A program made the translations under genes and the position numbers. Below the pieces are notes generated by a model. The model ran no database searches. It saw nothing but the letters and a program-made list of their open reading frames with translations, and was not told the DNA's origin. From Prorocentrum cordatum (lineage: Eukaryota > Sar > Dinophyceae > Prorocentrales > Prorocentraceae), in assembly GCA_963575745.1 (NCBI GenBank), contig CAUYUJ010014553.1, forward strand, positions 1-64,000: a stretch of DNA of 64,000 bases, given 5' to 3'. Below, in pieces: positions 45,953-53,636 of this stretch (the stretch's first letter is position 1; every line of letters starts with the position of its first letter).

Positions 45953-46370
45953 CAGAACTTTACGGCACGGCAGACCACAGCAGCCGGGCAGCTCAGCACG
46001 TCAGCCCGCAGGAACGTGGCACACCATAGGAGCACAGCAAACCACAGGAGCATGGCATACCACGCTGGCAGACCACAGCAGCATTGCAGACCTCAAGAGC
46101 ACGGCGACGACTACAAGAACACGGCAGACCAGCACGGCAGACCACAGCAGCACGGCAGACAAGCACGGCAGATGACAGCAACACGGCAGACAAGAACGGC
46201 AGACCGCAGAAGTATTGCAATTGCAACATAGCACGGGGGACCACAGCAGTATGGCAGATAAGCATGGCAGACAACAGCAACATGGCTGACCAGCACGGCA
46301 GATCACAGCACAGGAATATGCCAGAGCAGCACGGCTGACCACAGCAGCGTGGCAGACCAACACGGCAGAG
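45953..46370. repeat. CAGCACGGCAGACCA minisatellite
   Basis: Degenerate units of about 12-24 bp based on CACGGCAGACCACAGCAG. It ends exactly at the spliced-leader relict. Confidence 0.85.
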
Positions 46371-46392
46371 TCCGTAGCCATTTTGGGTCGAG
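46371..46392 (+). other. Relict dinoflagellate spliced leader
   Basis: Begins TCCGTAGCCATTTTGG and differs from the 22-base dinoflagellate spliced leader at only two positions (17 and 20). Trans-splicing places this leader at the 5' end of all nuclear mRNAs; finding it in DNA means that a mature mRNA was reverse-transcribed and reinserted. This fixes the host as a dinoflagellate. Confidence 0.85.
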
Positions 46393-46724
46393 GCCGGCTC
46401 AGGGCTCCATGGGCCCCGGACCATGGCGCGGGAGAAGCTGCCCGTGCGGCGGCCGACAATCTGGTGAGACGGCTGGAGCGCGAGCTGCGGGAGGCCCGGG
46501 CGGTTCTCGCCAGCCTTCGCTCGCAGCTGGTGTGCGGCTCGCAGGGCGACGCGGAGGCCGAGGCCCTTCGCCGAGAGGCCATCGCGCGGCCCGCCCTGGT
46601 GGAGCGCGCCCGCGGGCGGCGCGAGACCCAAGGGCAGCGGCTGCGGCGGCACGTCGCGTTGCATGCCGAGCCATCACCGAGTGCGTGGTCGAGATCTGCG
46701 TGGTTGAAATTCTAGACGCTTCGC
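46393..46724 (+). pseudogene. Fragment of a retroposed mRNA, coiled-coil-like
   Basis: About 110 codons are open directly after the leader, without an in-frame ATG. They are Ala/Arg/Glu-rich (AADNLVRRLERELREARAVL) and look like coiled coil. The frame ends at TAG near 46715. It is cut on its right by the LINE insertion. The source gene is not recognised. Confidence 0.45.
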
Positions 46725-46738
46725 GTATCCCCACCAGT
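46725..46738. repeat. LINE target-site duplication, left copy
   Basis: GTATCCCCACCAGT, identical to 60991-61004, which lies right after an A tract. Confidence 0.75.
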
Positions 46739-47418
46739 TCTGGGACCCACTGGAGGGCTGGCCGGTGGGGTGGGGAGATCTCCTACCACACGGACCCCCC
46801 CTCCTGGACCAGCAAGACATGGTACCGGGTTGCGCAGTTGCGGCGATTGTGCAGCAGGGCGAAAGGAGAATCCGCCTTGTATCCATCTACCTCCCCTCCA
46901 CCAGGAAGGAAGAAACCCTGGCAGAGATCGCATCGGCTGCGGAACAATGGGAGCCTCTCGACACCTACTGGGGAGGGGACGCAAACCTGCAGCTCCAACA
47001 CCCGAGGGACGGGGAGGTGGAGGCCGCTGCCCTTCTGAGGGACATCCTCACCAGCTCCGGCTCCGTCGCCATCCACATGCATGGCCCAACCAGGATTGAC
47101 AAGGAAAGTGAATCTCAAATCGACATCTGCGCCTGCCCAATCAATCACATCCACGCATACGACCCCCGAAAGCTCTGGCGGCTCACGCTTTCAGACCATG
47201 CCCTCATATCCCTCGACCCCCAGGGCGCAAGGAGAGCCAGAAGGGACGACACCATGAGGGCTGCAGATTTGAGGAAACTCCCCAACCGCCGCGCACGTGG
47301 AGCTGCGCAGGATCTACGCAGATCTGGAGATCCTCGTCGGCGTCCCAACCGTCAACCTTTGCGGCCCAATCCAGCCCTCGGACTGGATCAGGCCAGCTCG
47401 CCCTGGAGGCTTCCCTGA
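46739..47418 (+). pseudogene. AP-endonuclease-like (EEP) domain, N-terminally truncated
   Basis: Read in frame 1 from the truncation point; first Met at 46765. GCAVAAIVQQGERRIRLVSI and YLPSTRKEETLAEI are the central strands. YWGGDANLQ contains the G-G-D-x-N catalytic block. SQIDICACPINHI and LTLSDHALISLD (S-D-H) are the two final catalytic blocks. The N-terminal strands with the first Asn and Glu are missing. The domain nicks target DNA to prime reverse transcription. A frame change near 47300-47418 leads into the RT. Confidence 0.75.
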
Positions 47419-49129
47419 CCACCACCCGGACAGCGACGACGGCGACGCCTTTCGCTTGCCCAGCGACCCCGCCCCAACTCCAGGTGGTCTTGACAACCGC
47501 GCTCTCCTCCCCCCTGTCCTTCCCACCCTTCTGCTTTTCGGGAGGCACGCCCTCACCTTGGCCCTACAGGACTGGTGGAAAAAGTGGAAGTCGCACAGAG
47601 CACGCGCCTCGGTGGGGACGCTACTGGCGGCAGCCAGCCAAAGACGGCAAGTCACGCGCCCGGTGGGGGCCCTGGCTGCTTGGCTATACGAGTTTGGATG
47701 GGACGGACACGACCTAACCCCAGAGCAGGCTGGGCGCTGGCTCAAAACTTGGGACGCGGAGGTCACGCAGCGGAGGGCGATGCACCTATCCCCCGCCCAA
47801 CGAGGCCCCGGGGCAGAGCGCTCCCACCTCGCAGCCCACTGCAGGACGGGGCGAGAGATATACAAAAAGACCCACGCCATTCTGGGGGTAAGGGACCATG
47901 ATGGAAATTGGCACGACAGGCCCAACCAGGTGGGCAAGGTACTTTGGGACAGCCGCAGCTCGATTTGGCACACCGCTCCCCCTCTTCCTAACTCTGCCGG
48001 CCGGCTCCTCGACCAGTACTTCTTGGAGCACCCCGGCACCGACATACCCAGTCGTCCTGCTCCATGTTGGGCCAAGCTAGCTACCACCGTCCTCACCCCC
48101 AGCGGGGGCGCCCCAGGGGTCGACGGGGTCCCTTACGAGGCCTTTCACCCAGGCGCAAGGTTCGTCACCTGCCTCCTCGCCCAGGCCTGGTACGCAGCGG
48201 ACCTCAACCCGAGCCTCATAGACGAAGTACTGGGGCCCTCAGTCGATCTCCTGGTATGGATTTGGAAGAAGCCAGGCGCTGAGGGGCCCAACGACATGAG
48301 GCCGCTCCAACTCCCCACCTGCATACGGCGTCTCTACGGAGCATCCTTGGCCGACCTTATGGGCCCCATCGTCGAACCGCTCTTAAGTCCCAATCAGGCA
48401 GCCAAGAGAGGAGGACAGTGTGGACCCAATATCACCAGGGTCACTCAGCACCTAAGTGCTACCCCCAGTCCACCAACCGCCCCGGGCCCTAGCTGGGCCG
48501 CGCTTCTAGGTCAGCATCATGCGGTGGTGGAAGAGTACGTCGAGCGCATCGCCGCAACTCTGGGCGACGCCCCATGCACTGCCGTCATCTTCTGTGATCA
48601 GAACAAAGCGTTCGAAAGGATCTCGCTCCAATGGGTCGATGCCCTGCTACAAAGATGGGGACTCCCCTCATGGCTTCTCAACGCCTTAAAAGCCTTGGTT
48701 ATTGAACGAAAGGTTAAGACGTGCAAGGGCAAGTACAAAGGGCCAGAACGCCTCCTCCTCAGATCCGTCGGCATGGGCGGCACCGCCTCCCCCCTCCTGT
48801 GGAATCTGGGCTACGACCCCCTCATAAGCGCCATTGCATCCATCACAGGAGAGGTCGACCCCACTTACGTAGACGACCTCGCTGCGCTTGTTAGCACAAC
48901 AAGACAGGCTCTTCGCGCAGCAATCGCACTCCCCTGGGCAGCCAAGGCCGCCAGGCTCCTGGTCGAGGCGCGCAGATGTCGGGGGGCGCGCACCTACGAC
49001 CCCCCTGATATCCGCATGGCGTTGGAGGAGGTCCCCGTGCACTTTGAGCAGGGCGGAGACTGCGTGCTCATCTCAGGTTTGAGCAGGGCGGAGACTGCGT
49101 GCTCATCTCAGGTCTCCCTGCACTCCTGA
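47297..49129 (+). CDS. LINE reverse transcriptase
   Basis: 610 residues. Blocks in order: GGAPGVDGVPYEAFH (about 273), GPNDMRPLQLPTCIRRLYGA (about 331), VIFCDQNKAFERIS with catalytic Asp 434 (motif A), VGMGGTASPLLWNLGYDPL (motif B) and PTYVDDLAALVS with Asp 526-527 (motif C). The catalytic set is complete. After about residue 583 the frame is thrown off by an exact 35-bp tandem duplication (49046-49080 and 49081-49115), so the last residues are not original and the thumb continues in frame 1. Confidence 0.85.
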   Translation: MELRRIYADLEILVGVPTVNLCGPIQPSDWIRPARPGGFPDHHPDSDDGDAFRLPSDPAPTPGGLDNRALLPPVLPTLLLFGRHALTLALQDWWKKWKSHRARASVGTLLAAASQRRQVTRPVGALAAWLYEFGWDGHDLTPEQAGRWLKTWDAEVTQRRAMHLSPAQRGPGAERSHLAAHCRTGREIYKKTHAILGVRDHDGNWHDRPNQVGKVLWDSRSSIWHTAPPLPNSAGRLLDQYFLEHPGTDIPSRPAPCWAKLATTVLTPSGGAPGVDGVPYEAFHPGARFVTCLLAQAWYAADLNPSLIDEVLGPSVDLLVWIWKKPGAEGPNDMRPLQLPTCIRRLYGASLADLMGPIVEPLLSPNQAAKRGGQCGPNITRVTQHLSATPSPPTAPGPSWAALLGQHHAVVEEYVERIAATLGDAPCTAVIFCDQNKAFERISLQWVDALLQRWGLPSWLLNALKALVIERKVKTCKGKYKGPERLLLRSVGMGGTASPLLWNLGYDPLISAIASITGEVDPTYVDDLAALVSTTRQALRAAIALPWAAKAARLLVEARRCRGARTYDPPDIRMALEEVPVHFEQGGDCVLISGLSRAETACSSQVSLHS

Positions 49130-49789
49130 CCCAGGCTCTTATCAACAGACACATGGGGGAAGGTGGCCCGATACGGTGCACGCACTACCAGCGCACCTGT
49201 AACTGCGCGTTCAAGACAGCGCTCGTACCCGCGGGAAACCAAGGGTGGTGGCGCTCACTCATGGGGCACACCCCCTTTGGAGGATCGGCGGTCAGGGAGC
49301 AATGGCCCTATTTGGGGGCAATAGTAGTATCCCGAGCAGCAGACGGGGACGAACCCCCTGAGAAGGAGGACTCACAGGGGAGCAGGAAGAGCTACTGCGC
49401 AAGGGCACGTGGAACCGCCCCCTCCCCAGGATGAGAGAGATCCCTAGCGCTGCACTTGGCCAAGATGTCTCCCTCCAGAACGGCCGCCGCATGGAACGCG
49501 CACCTGGTCTCGCTGATCCCCTACGCTGCCCACTGCGCCCCCCCGGACGCGACCCAGGAGCGTGAGCTGTGCGCCCAGTTGAGGACTGCCCTCGGGCTGG
49601 CTGGGGCATCCTGGGCCCCCGACATAATCCTTACCGGCCTTGGCATGCGCTTCCAGGTCCAGGGCGCCCCCAGGTGCCCTGTAGCCACTGCCCGCGCCGT
49701 TGCTGCAAGAGCGTTTGTGCTCGGGGACTTCCGGGGTCCCTGCGCGCTCAGGAAGCGCGCCAGCACCAGATGGAAACTGCTGACCTGGA
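49081..49789 (+). pseudogene. LINE post-RT domain
   Basis: Frame 1 resumes the RT protein at the second copy of the duplication (EQGGDCVLISGLPALL). It continues through a Cys-rich block and PFGGSAVREQWPYLGAIVVS, the YLG block typical after LINE RTs. A stop near 49432 is followed by more of the same frame from 49456 (RTAAAWNAHLVSLIPYAAHC), so a further small disruption exists. No catalytic function. Confidence 0.55.
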
Positions 49790-50821
49790 GTGGCCAGGCA
49801 GCCCATGCCCCAGAGGCACCCCCCCCCACGACCGAAAATTATCACAGAAAGAAAGGCCGCCCAGGCCCTGCTCACCTTGAGGCAGCGACCTCACCTTGTG
49901 GGGGCCAAGCAATGCGGCAGAATCACGTACGTGGCGGCTTGGGCGCAGATGAACAGTCATCACTTCACCGCCTGGCTCCAAAGAACCAGCCAAAGGAGGA
50001 GATGGCGACCGTCGTTGGGTGAGGAGTGGCAGCTGCTTCGGCACTGCGTCACATTCACCTGTGCGTACCACGTACTGAGGGTGCTCAGCAACGGCCTGCC
50101 AGGCCCGGCAAGGCGCAGGGGAAATGGCGAAAGAGTTCCCCGCAGATGCCCCTGCGGGGCGCCGGCCAGCAGAGTTTGGATCACCGCCGGCCCGAATGAC
50201 GAGGGGGCGGCCTGGTGTTGCACATGCATCGGCAACGGTCCCCACGCCCTTGCCCTCTGGCAAACGCTCCCCCCTGATTCTCTCCCTCCCCCCCTGAGAC
50301 TTCAAGCCTGCGCCTATGCTGGCTCGGGGGGGCCCATGGGGCCGCCCATCAGGGAAGGGCCGTGCGGACGTTGCCCTCTCTGCGGACTGGGAGAAGCCAC
50401 GACCAAGCACGTCTGGCACTGGTGCCCTGCTGCCGCTCTCGTCTGGGACACCATCCGCGGGCCCGACGACCCGCCCCCCCTCGCCCAAGCAATCGCAAGC
50501 GAGGGCGAGCACCAGCCGCTGCTGGCCAGAATATTACACCAGATATCCTACCGCTACTGCGTCAACCTCACTGCCACCCCTCTGGAAGCAAGCGACGCGG
50601 CCACTCTCATCCCGCGAGGGCTGGCCACCCCAGGCATCGACCCCCACGAGAGCGATGGGGACGAGCAGACTGACAGCGACCCTTCCAGGGGCGGCAGACA
50701 CGATGAAGCGGCCGTGTGGACCGTGCGGCGCGACCATTGCCACACTTGTAACCCGGAAGCCCTCGCCAGCCTGGGCAATTCGCGGGGCTGCCAGGCCCCG
50801 CGCACAAAGGCGCGCAGATAG
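49790..50821 (+). CDS. LINE C-terminal domain with zinc knuckle
   Basis: 344 residues in frame 2. Residues about 50-110 continue the helical post-RT domain (RITYVAAWAQMNSHHFTAWL). A Cys-rich patch (RRCPCGAP, CCTCIG) follows. CPLCGLGEATTKHVWHWCP (about 195-213) is the C-x2-C...H-x4-C knuckle found near the end of many LINE proteins. It binds nucleic acid. The rest is polar linker. Confidence 0.65.
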   Translation: MARQPMPQRHPPPRPKIITERKAAQALLTLRQRPHLVGAKQCGRITYVAAWAQMNSHHFTAWLQRTSQRRRWRPSLGEEWQLLRHCVTFTCAYHVLRVLSNGLPGPARRRGNGERVPRRCPCGAPASRVWITAGPNDEGAAWCCTCIGNGPHALALWQTLPPDSLPPPLRLQACAYAGSGGPMGPPIREGPCGRCPLCGLGEATTKHVWHWCPAAALVWDTIRGPDDPPPLAQAIASEGEHQPLLARILHQISYRYCVNLTATPLEASDAATLIPRGLATPGIDPHESDGDEQTDSDPSRGGRHDEAAVWTVRRDHCHTCNPEALASLGNSRGCQAPRTKARR

Positions 50822-51118
50822 GGCTGGAGGCGAAGCTCGGAGGCTCCCGGTGGCCAGCAGGCACTGCAACCCGGACGATAGGCTAGTGGTGGTTCAGGCC
50901 ACGCACAGCCGCGCCGCGTGGATGCCTCCCGGCAGAGGTTGGTTCCTTTGCCCAAGGACTGACAACTCTCCAACCGCGTGCTGGACGACAACCTTCTGTC
51001 GTGAATGTTGCTTGCGTACCCCACTCTCAGGGCCAACATCAGACTCGAGCCAGGCGACGAGATAACCGTCCGCGACTCCCCTTTTCCCGACTCCGACTCC
51101 ACCCATTGGCCCTGCTAG
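50822..51118 (+). other. Linker between knuckle and RNase H
   Basis: No domain. Short frames in all three phases; an acidic/Pro-rich linker is likely. Confidence 0.4.
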
Positions 51119-51868
51119 ATCACCTTTGACGGGGGGGCAAGATCCATCGGGGAGGGCGATGAAGTTTCTGGGGCTGGGGCCATACTCTGGCACCGCAACC
51201 CCAACACCGGGGCTCCCCGCGTGCTCGCCATTGCCATAATCGCTCTCCCAGATTGCAGCAACGCCCAAATGGCGGAGGTTGCAGGCTGTCGTGCAGGGCT
51301 GGCACTGCTCCCCCACATCAACAGCCCCACCCGCACTGCGCGGATTGTCGGCGACAACTTAGCCGCAGTAAGGTACGGAGCTGGCACAACCAGATACCGA
51401 AGGCTACATCTGGCTCAGCAGATGGAGGAAGCCTTGGGGCTGGTCGAGGGAGCAGGTTGGGTTCTCACTTGGCAGGCCGCCAGGCGCAGACTTAACAAAG
51501 CGGCGGACAGTCTGGCCACCATAGGGGTGTATTGGGCAGACGCCCTCCACAGGGCAGGAGTTACAGCAGTCACTTCCCGCGCTCAGTGGAGTGGGGCCGT
51601 CCACCCTATTCCCGCCCACTTCCCGTGCGCCCCCCCTCGCTCTGCCTGTCTGTGCGACCTCATTGTGGCGGCTGAGGTTGCCCGCTCTCTCGCGCACCCC
51701 TCCCCTGCCCCGCTCCCTGACCCCCCTCATTCTGTGCCCCGTCCGCCCGACCGCCGCAGCATCTGGGCCCGCGCCGTGTCGGCTCAAGCAACTCCTCCCA
51801 TGTGCGTTCTTTCAGTTCTCGCAGCTATCGGCTGGACTCCCCCACACTGCACCGCCGCGCGATGGTAA
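51119..51868 (+). CDS. LINE RNase H
   Basis: Open from the TAG at 51116. All four acidic residues of RNase H1-type enzymes can be placed: TFDGGARSIGEG (Asp, nt 51128), NAQMAEVAGCRAG (Glu, nt 51275), ARIVGDNLAAVRYG (Asp) and LNKAADSLATIGV (Asp). GAGAILWHR is the second strand. LINEs with an endonuclease, RT and RNase H belong to the I-like part of the non-LTR tree. Ends at TAA. Confidence 0.75.
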   Translation: MTFDGGARSIGEGDEVSGAGAILWHRNPNTGAPRVLAIAIIALPDCSNAQMAEVAGCRAGLALLPHINSPTRTARIVGDNLAAVRYGAGTTRYRRLHLAQQMEEALGLVEGAGWVLTWQAARRRLNKAADSLATIGVYWADALHRAGVTAVTSRAQWSGAVHPIPAHFPCAPPRSACLCDLIVAAEVARSLAHPSPAPLPDPPHSVPRPPDRRSIWARAVSAQATPPMCVLSVLAAIGWTPPHCTAARW

Positions 51869-51880
51869 AGAAGAACAGCG

Positions 51881-52744
51881 GTGGGCCCCTTGTCAGATGG
51901 CCGTCTCCGTTCGAGCCCTGCAAGAGTGGCCCCAGTACGGAAGATGCATCCAAGCCCTTTCGTGCCCGTGAGCGCCCCTGGATGCGCTGGGCGCACTTCC
52001 ACACGGAGTGGTGTTGGTGGTGCGAGGTCTGCCAGGAACACTGCGGCGGCAAGGCGCATCTTGAGTAGCGAGCATTACCAGGAGGCCGCCAAGCAGAAGG
52101 AGCACGGGTGGCCCGACCCCAGGTGCTACACGGAGGCGGGCAACCTATGGGCCAGGACCCGAGGAGGGACCAGAGACTGCATCACCAATAACATAATCGA
52201 GAGGTACGAGTGGCCTGGGTGGGTACTCCCCTGTCCGGACGTGGAAGACGGCCATCGGCACCTACCAGGCTGGACGTTCCCAGAGGACTGGGACCACGTA
52301 CCAGTCGACTTTCCTTATCGGGACGACGATTTAAGCTTTATAACCACCGCCGACGCGATCCCGTCTGCCAGCCTGCGGCCAGCAGACTTGCACCGACGTG
52401 GCGGGAGGGCGAACCCATGGCTCGGCGGAAGGACGGCGGGGGGCAGCGTCATGCCTCCCCCTCGCAACATCGCAGAGGGACCGCCTCCCCCCAGCTTGTG
52501 TGACAGGTTGGTTGGATCCAGCAGGGCGTCGTCGCAAGACCCCGCCGAGCGGGGCGGGTCACGAAAGGGGGAGGGACCCAGTGGGTCCAGCAGTCGCCAC
52601 CCACTCCCCTCGCTGACACCCCCAGACCCCCCAGCTGACACCGCGGCCAAGGCCATCGTACAGTTGTTCTGCGTGCCAGCGGAGCGCCCTGGAGCCCAGT
52701 TCCGTCTGCATGTCCCACTGGGGAAAAATCTTAGAGGGAGTTAA
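51881..52744 (+). CDS. Zinc-finger-like protein after RNase H
   Basis: Only the part after about 52060 is convincing (SSEHYQEAAKQKEHGWPDPR, WPGWVLPCPDVEDGHRHLPG). In the neighbouring frame just upstream, WCWWCEVCQEHCGGKAHL precedes it, so together they make a C-C-H-H zinc finger broken by a frameshift near 52066. The remainder is Pro/Gly/Ser-rich linker (about residues 170-245). It links the RNase H half of the element to the helicase half. Confidence 0.45.
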   Translation: MGPLSDGRLRSSPARVAPVRKMHPSPFVPVSAPGCAGRTSTRSGVGGARSARNTAAARRILSSEHYQEAAKQKEHGWPDPRCYTEAGNLWARTRGGTRDCITNNIIERYEWPGWVLPCPDVEDGHRHLPGWTFPEDWDHVPVDFPYRDDDLSFITTADAIPSASLRPADLHRRGGRANPWLGGRTAGGSVMPPPRNIAEGPPPPSLCDRLVGSSRASSQDPAERGGSRKGEGPSGSSSRHPLPSLTPPDPPADTAAKAIVQLFCVPAERPGAQFRLHVPLGKNLRGS

Positions 52745-53636
52745 CCTGCCGGTGTACTGGGAGCAGGACCCACGACAGAGGGGGATCGTTCTGACCAGAC
52801 TGGCATGGACGGAGACCATGGCCCCCACAGAGACAACATGGGACGGATCAGTAAAGGCCAGAACAGATTTGGTGCGCAAGCGGAGCTGCGCCGTGGAAGT
52901 GGCGGTAACCCCCGCGCACGAGCAGTCCGACTGTCACGTGCTTGACAGGTTCAAGCTTCGCCAGGCGTTCCCCCCCCAGGAGGGGAAGACACTCCTACAC
53001 CTGCAATGGCCGAGCGAATTCCGGCTATCGCTCCAGGGAATGGACGGCGTACAGGACTCGCAATCCCGGATGCTGCTCTTCAGCCTCACCAGTCCCACAG
53101 AGGACCAGGTCGCCTCCCTCAGGCTGGTGTGGCCCCCGGAGTTTGGTGGCCACATCACCAGCAGCGAGTGCGTCGCAATGGATCTCGGGGAAGGCACAAG
53201 GTACCCCACCAACCAGGCATTGGCATGGTGCGACTCCAAGGAGGCAGAGGAATTATTGGCTCTCGGCAAGGAAACAAGTTCTGGCAGCAAGAAACAAGTC
53301 CTGTTCCGACTGGACAGAGCGCCATCGAGGCTGCAGTATTGGAGGATCTATCAGGCCATCTCCGACATCCACAAGCTGCAACAGTCGCCGGAGGAATTCG
53401 CGGGCTCTCCACTGGACGTGATAACGTTCTACCTCGATATAAGGACTCCCCAACGAGACGACAGGCTAAGGGCCAATGAAGTGGAGAAAACGAGGGCGGG
53501 CGGGGCTTCTCTCCTGGCAAGGGCAAGGGCCACCATGGAGAGCCGAGGACAGCCTACTGGGAGTATCCGCGGTAGGGGGGACCACGCAGCAACAGCGCAG
53601 CCAAGCGCAAGCGGTCGCGCCGTTCACGGACGATGA
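52710..53636 (+). CDS. N-terminal domain of helicase protein
   Basis: 308 residues, well-ordered alpha/beta sequence (VYWEQDPRQRGIVLTRLAWT, VLFRLDRAPSRLQYWRIYQA) ending in Arg/Gly-rich sequence. Its place directly upstream of the helicase and its length suggest the accessory beta-barrel/1B-like part of a UPF1-type helicase. It is joined to the helicase by a frameshift within the 160-bp overlap. No motif proves this. Confidence 0.45.
   Translation: MSHWGKILEGVNLPVYWEQDPRQRGIVLTRLAWTETMAPTETTWDGSVKARTDLVRKRSCAVEVAVTPAHEQSDCHVLDRFKLRQAFPPQEGKTLLHLQWPSEFRLSLQGMDGVQDSQSRMLLFSLTSPTEDQVASLRLVWPPEFGGHITSSECVAMDLGEGTRYPTNQALAWCDSKEAEELLALGKETSSGSKKQVLFRLDRAPSRLQYWRIYQAISDIHKLQQSPEEFAGSPLDVITFYLDIRTPQRDDRLRANEVEKTRAGGASLLARARATMESRGQPTGSIRGRGDHAATAQPSASGRAVHGR

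Noticed and set aside
45015-46175. 386-codon Met/Asp-rich protein
   Set aside because: Pure translation of the GAT array.
46371-46392. SL-RNA gene
   Set aside because: No splice donor GT directly after the 22-mer and no SL-RNA-like downstream structure; two mismatches also argue for a relict.
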